Assembly: GCA_023386315.1 (NCBI GenBank)
Contig: JAEWJZ010000018.1
Span: forward strand, 124,001 to 188,000
From: Bacillota bacterium
Lineage (GTDB): Bacteria; Bacillota; Clostridia; Lachnospirales; Lachnospiraceae
DNA: 64,000 nucleotides
Reading direction: 5' to 3'
Shown: positions 63,665 to 64,000 of the stretch, piece by piece
Layout of the letters: each line of letters opens with the position of its first letter
Numbering within the stretch: the stretch's first letter is position 1
Made by a program: the position numbers and the translations under genes
Notes under the pieces: generated by a model
Told to the model about the DNA's origin: nothing
Database searches by the model: none
The model's input: the letters and a program-made list of their open reading frames with translations, nothing else

Positions 63665-64000
63665 CTATTTTTTCTCCGTTATTTCTAAATGTAGTTTATT
63701 TAATCGTTCTGTCCGATATTGCTTTTTCAGTTCACATTCCCAGACAACAATAACTTTCCATCCCATTTTTTTCAATTCTTTAATGTTTTCAACATCCCGT
63801 TTTTTATTTTCCGATAACTTGTTCTTCCAGAACTCTTTGTTATTTTCAGGCCATTTAAAATACTTACAACCATCATGCACATGCCAGAAACAACCATTTA
63901 TAAAAACAGTAACTTTATATTTAGGAAAAACAATGTCCGGACAGCCAGGCAACTTTTTTACATTCTTCCTGTACCTTAAGCCACGTTTAAATAATTCTTT
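63665..64000 (-). CDS. vsr: very short patch repair (Vsr-like) endonuclease, 5' partial
   Basis: At least 112 residues; the frame is open to base 64000, so the start is outside the window. It has the Vsr core GCPDIVFPKYK, VFINGCFWHVHDGCKYF and GWKVIVVWECEL, plus RGLRYRKN upstream. Vsr nicks T:G mismatches made by deamination of 5-methylcytosine, and Vsr-like proteins also serve as the nuclease of some R-M-like cassettes. It lies 24 bases ahead of the C5-methyltransferase gene, first in the visible operon. Confidence 0.9.
   Translation of the reverse strand, partial: KELFKRGLRYRKNVKKLPGCPDIVFPKYKVTVFINGCFWHVHDGCKYFKWPENNKEFWKNKLSENKKRDVENIKELKKMGWKVIVVWECELKKQYRTERLNKLHLEITEKK

Overview
The window looks like chromosome of a low-GC, anaerobic, spore-forming Gram-positive of the class Clostridia, most likely a Lachnospiraceae member of the Lacrimispora/Enterocloster kind. 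This is inferred from gene content: a Csp-type clostridial subtilase homologue, an electron-bifurcating lactate dehydrogenase with its own EtfAB, GapN, CheX-type chemotaxis phosphatases, LplBC-type sugar transport, a spore-type LysM/GH18 protein, and strong AGGAGG ribosome binding sites throughout. No tRNA, rRNA or CRISPR array was seen.

0-10 kb: the 3' part of a subtilase whose catalytic serine is glycine; a carbohydrate ABC transporter (SBP plus two permeases); a two-gene chemotaxis-like unit (receiver-CheX fusion and stand-alone CheX); a cupin; GapN; an orphan lipoprotein.

10-20 kb: an lct-type operon, etfB-etfA-lctD-larA, preceded by a perfect FadR/LldR-type GntR operator. Next comes a radical SAM/SPASM protein downstream of a repeat protein carrying 13 units of 13 residues, nine with an exact Cys-X3-Asp motif; this looks like a ranthipeptide-type RiPP pair. 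Then follow xdhC and a GntR regulator that probably controls the lct operon.

20-27 kb: a nickel/peptide-type ABC transporter operon bracketed by two related SAM methyltransferases. 27-30 kb: an ammonium transport operon (small membrane protein, AmtB, PII) with a long leader holding three terminator-like hairpins. 30-33 kb: a molybdate/tungstate ABC operon with a DUF364 gene. 33-37 kb: a ParE/Phd-type toxin-antitoxin pair, a double-GNAT protein, a TIGR04076 protein, a small LecB-like protein and a broken DUF6765-like gene. 37-39 kb: an ABC-2 export pair. 39-47 kb: a starch/maltodextrin operon (secreted amylase, SBP, two permeases, intracellular GH13) divergent from its LacI regulator.

47-52.7 kb: assorted small genes: DUF3795, a sigma factor with a Cys-containing tail, a GNAT, a LysM-GH18 protein that has lost the GH18 acidic pair, DUF3788, DUF5131, and a broken HNH nuclease gene.

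52.7-64 kb: an AT-rich accessory island on the minus strand. Its first part is a graveyard: four degenerate copies of what looks like the 3' end of rlmD, a sigma-factor fragment and other remnants. It continues into a probable defence cluster: a C5-methyltransferase/Mrr-like nuclease fusion with a Cys-to-Tyr change in the catalytic motif, an RX4H (HEPN-like) protein, and a tightly coupled operon vsr-dcm-(MORC-type ATPase/histidine kinase)-(response regulator). The vsr gene runs off the right edge. The last operon, which joins cytosine methylation, a Vsr nuclease and two-component signalling, is the strongest candidate for an incompletely described system here; the repeat-peptide/radical SAM pair is the second.
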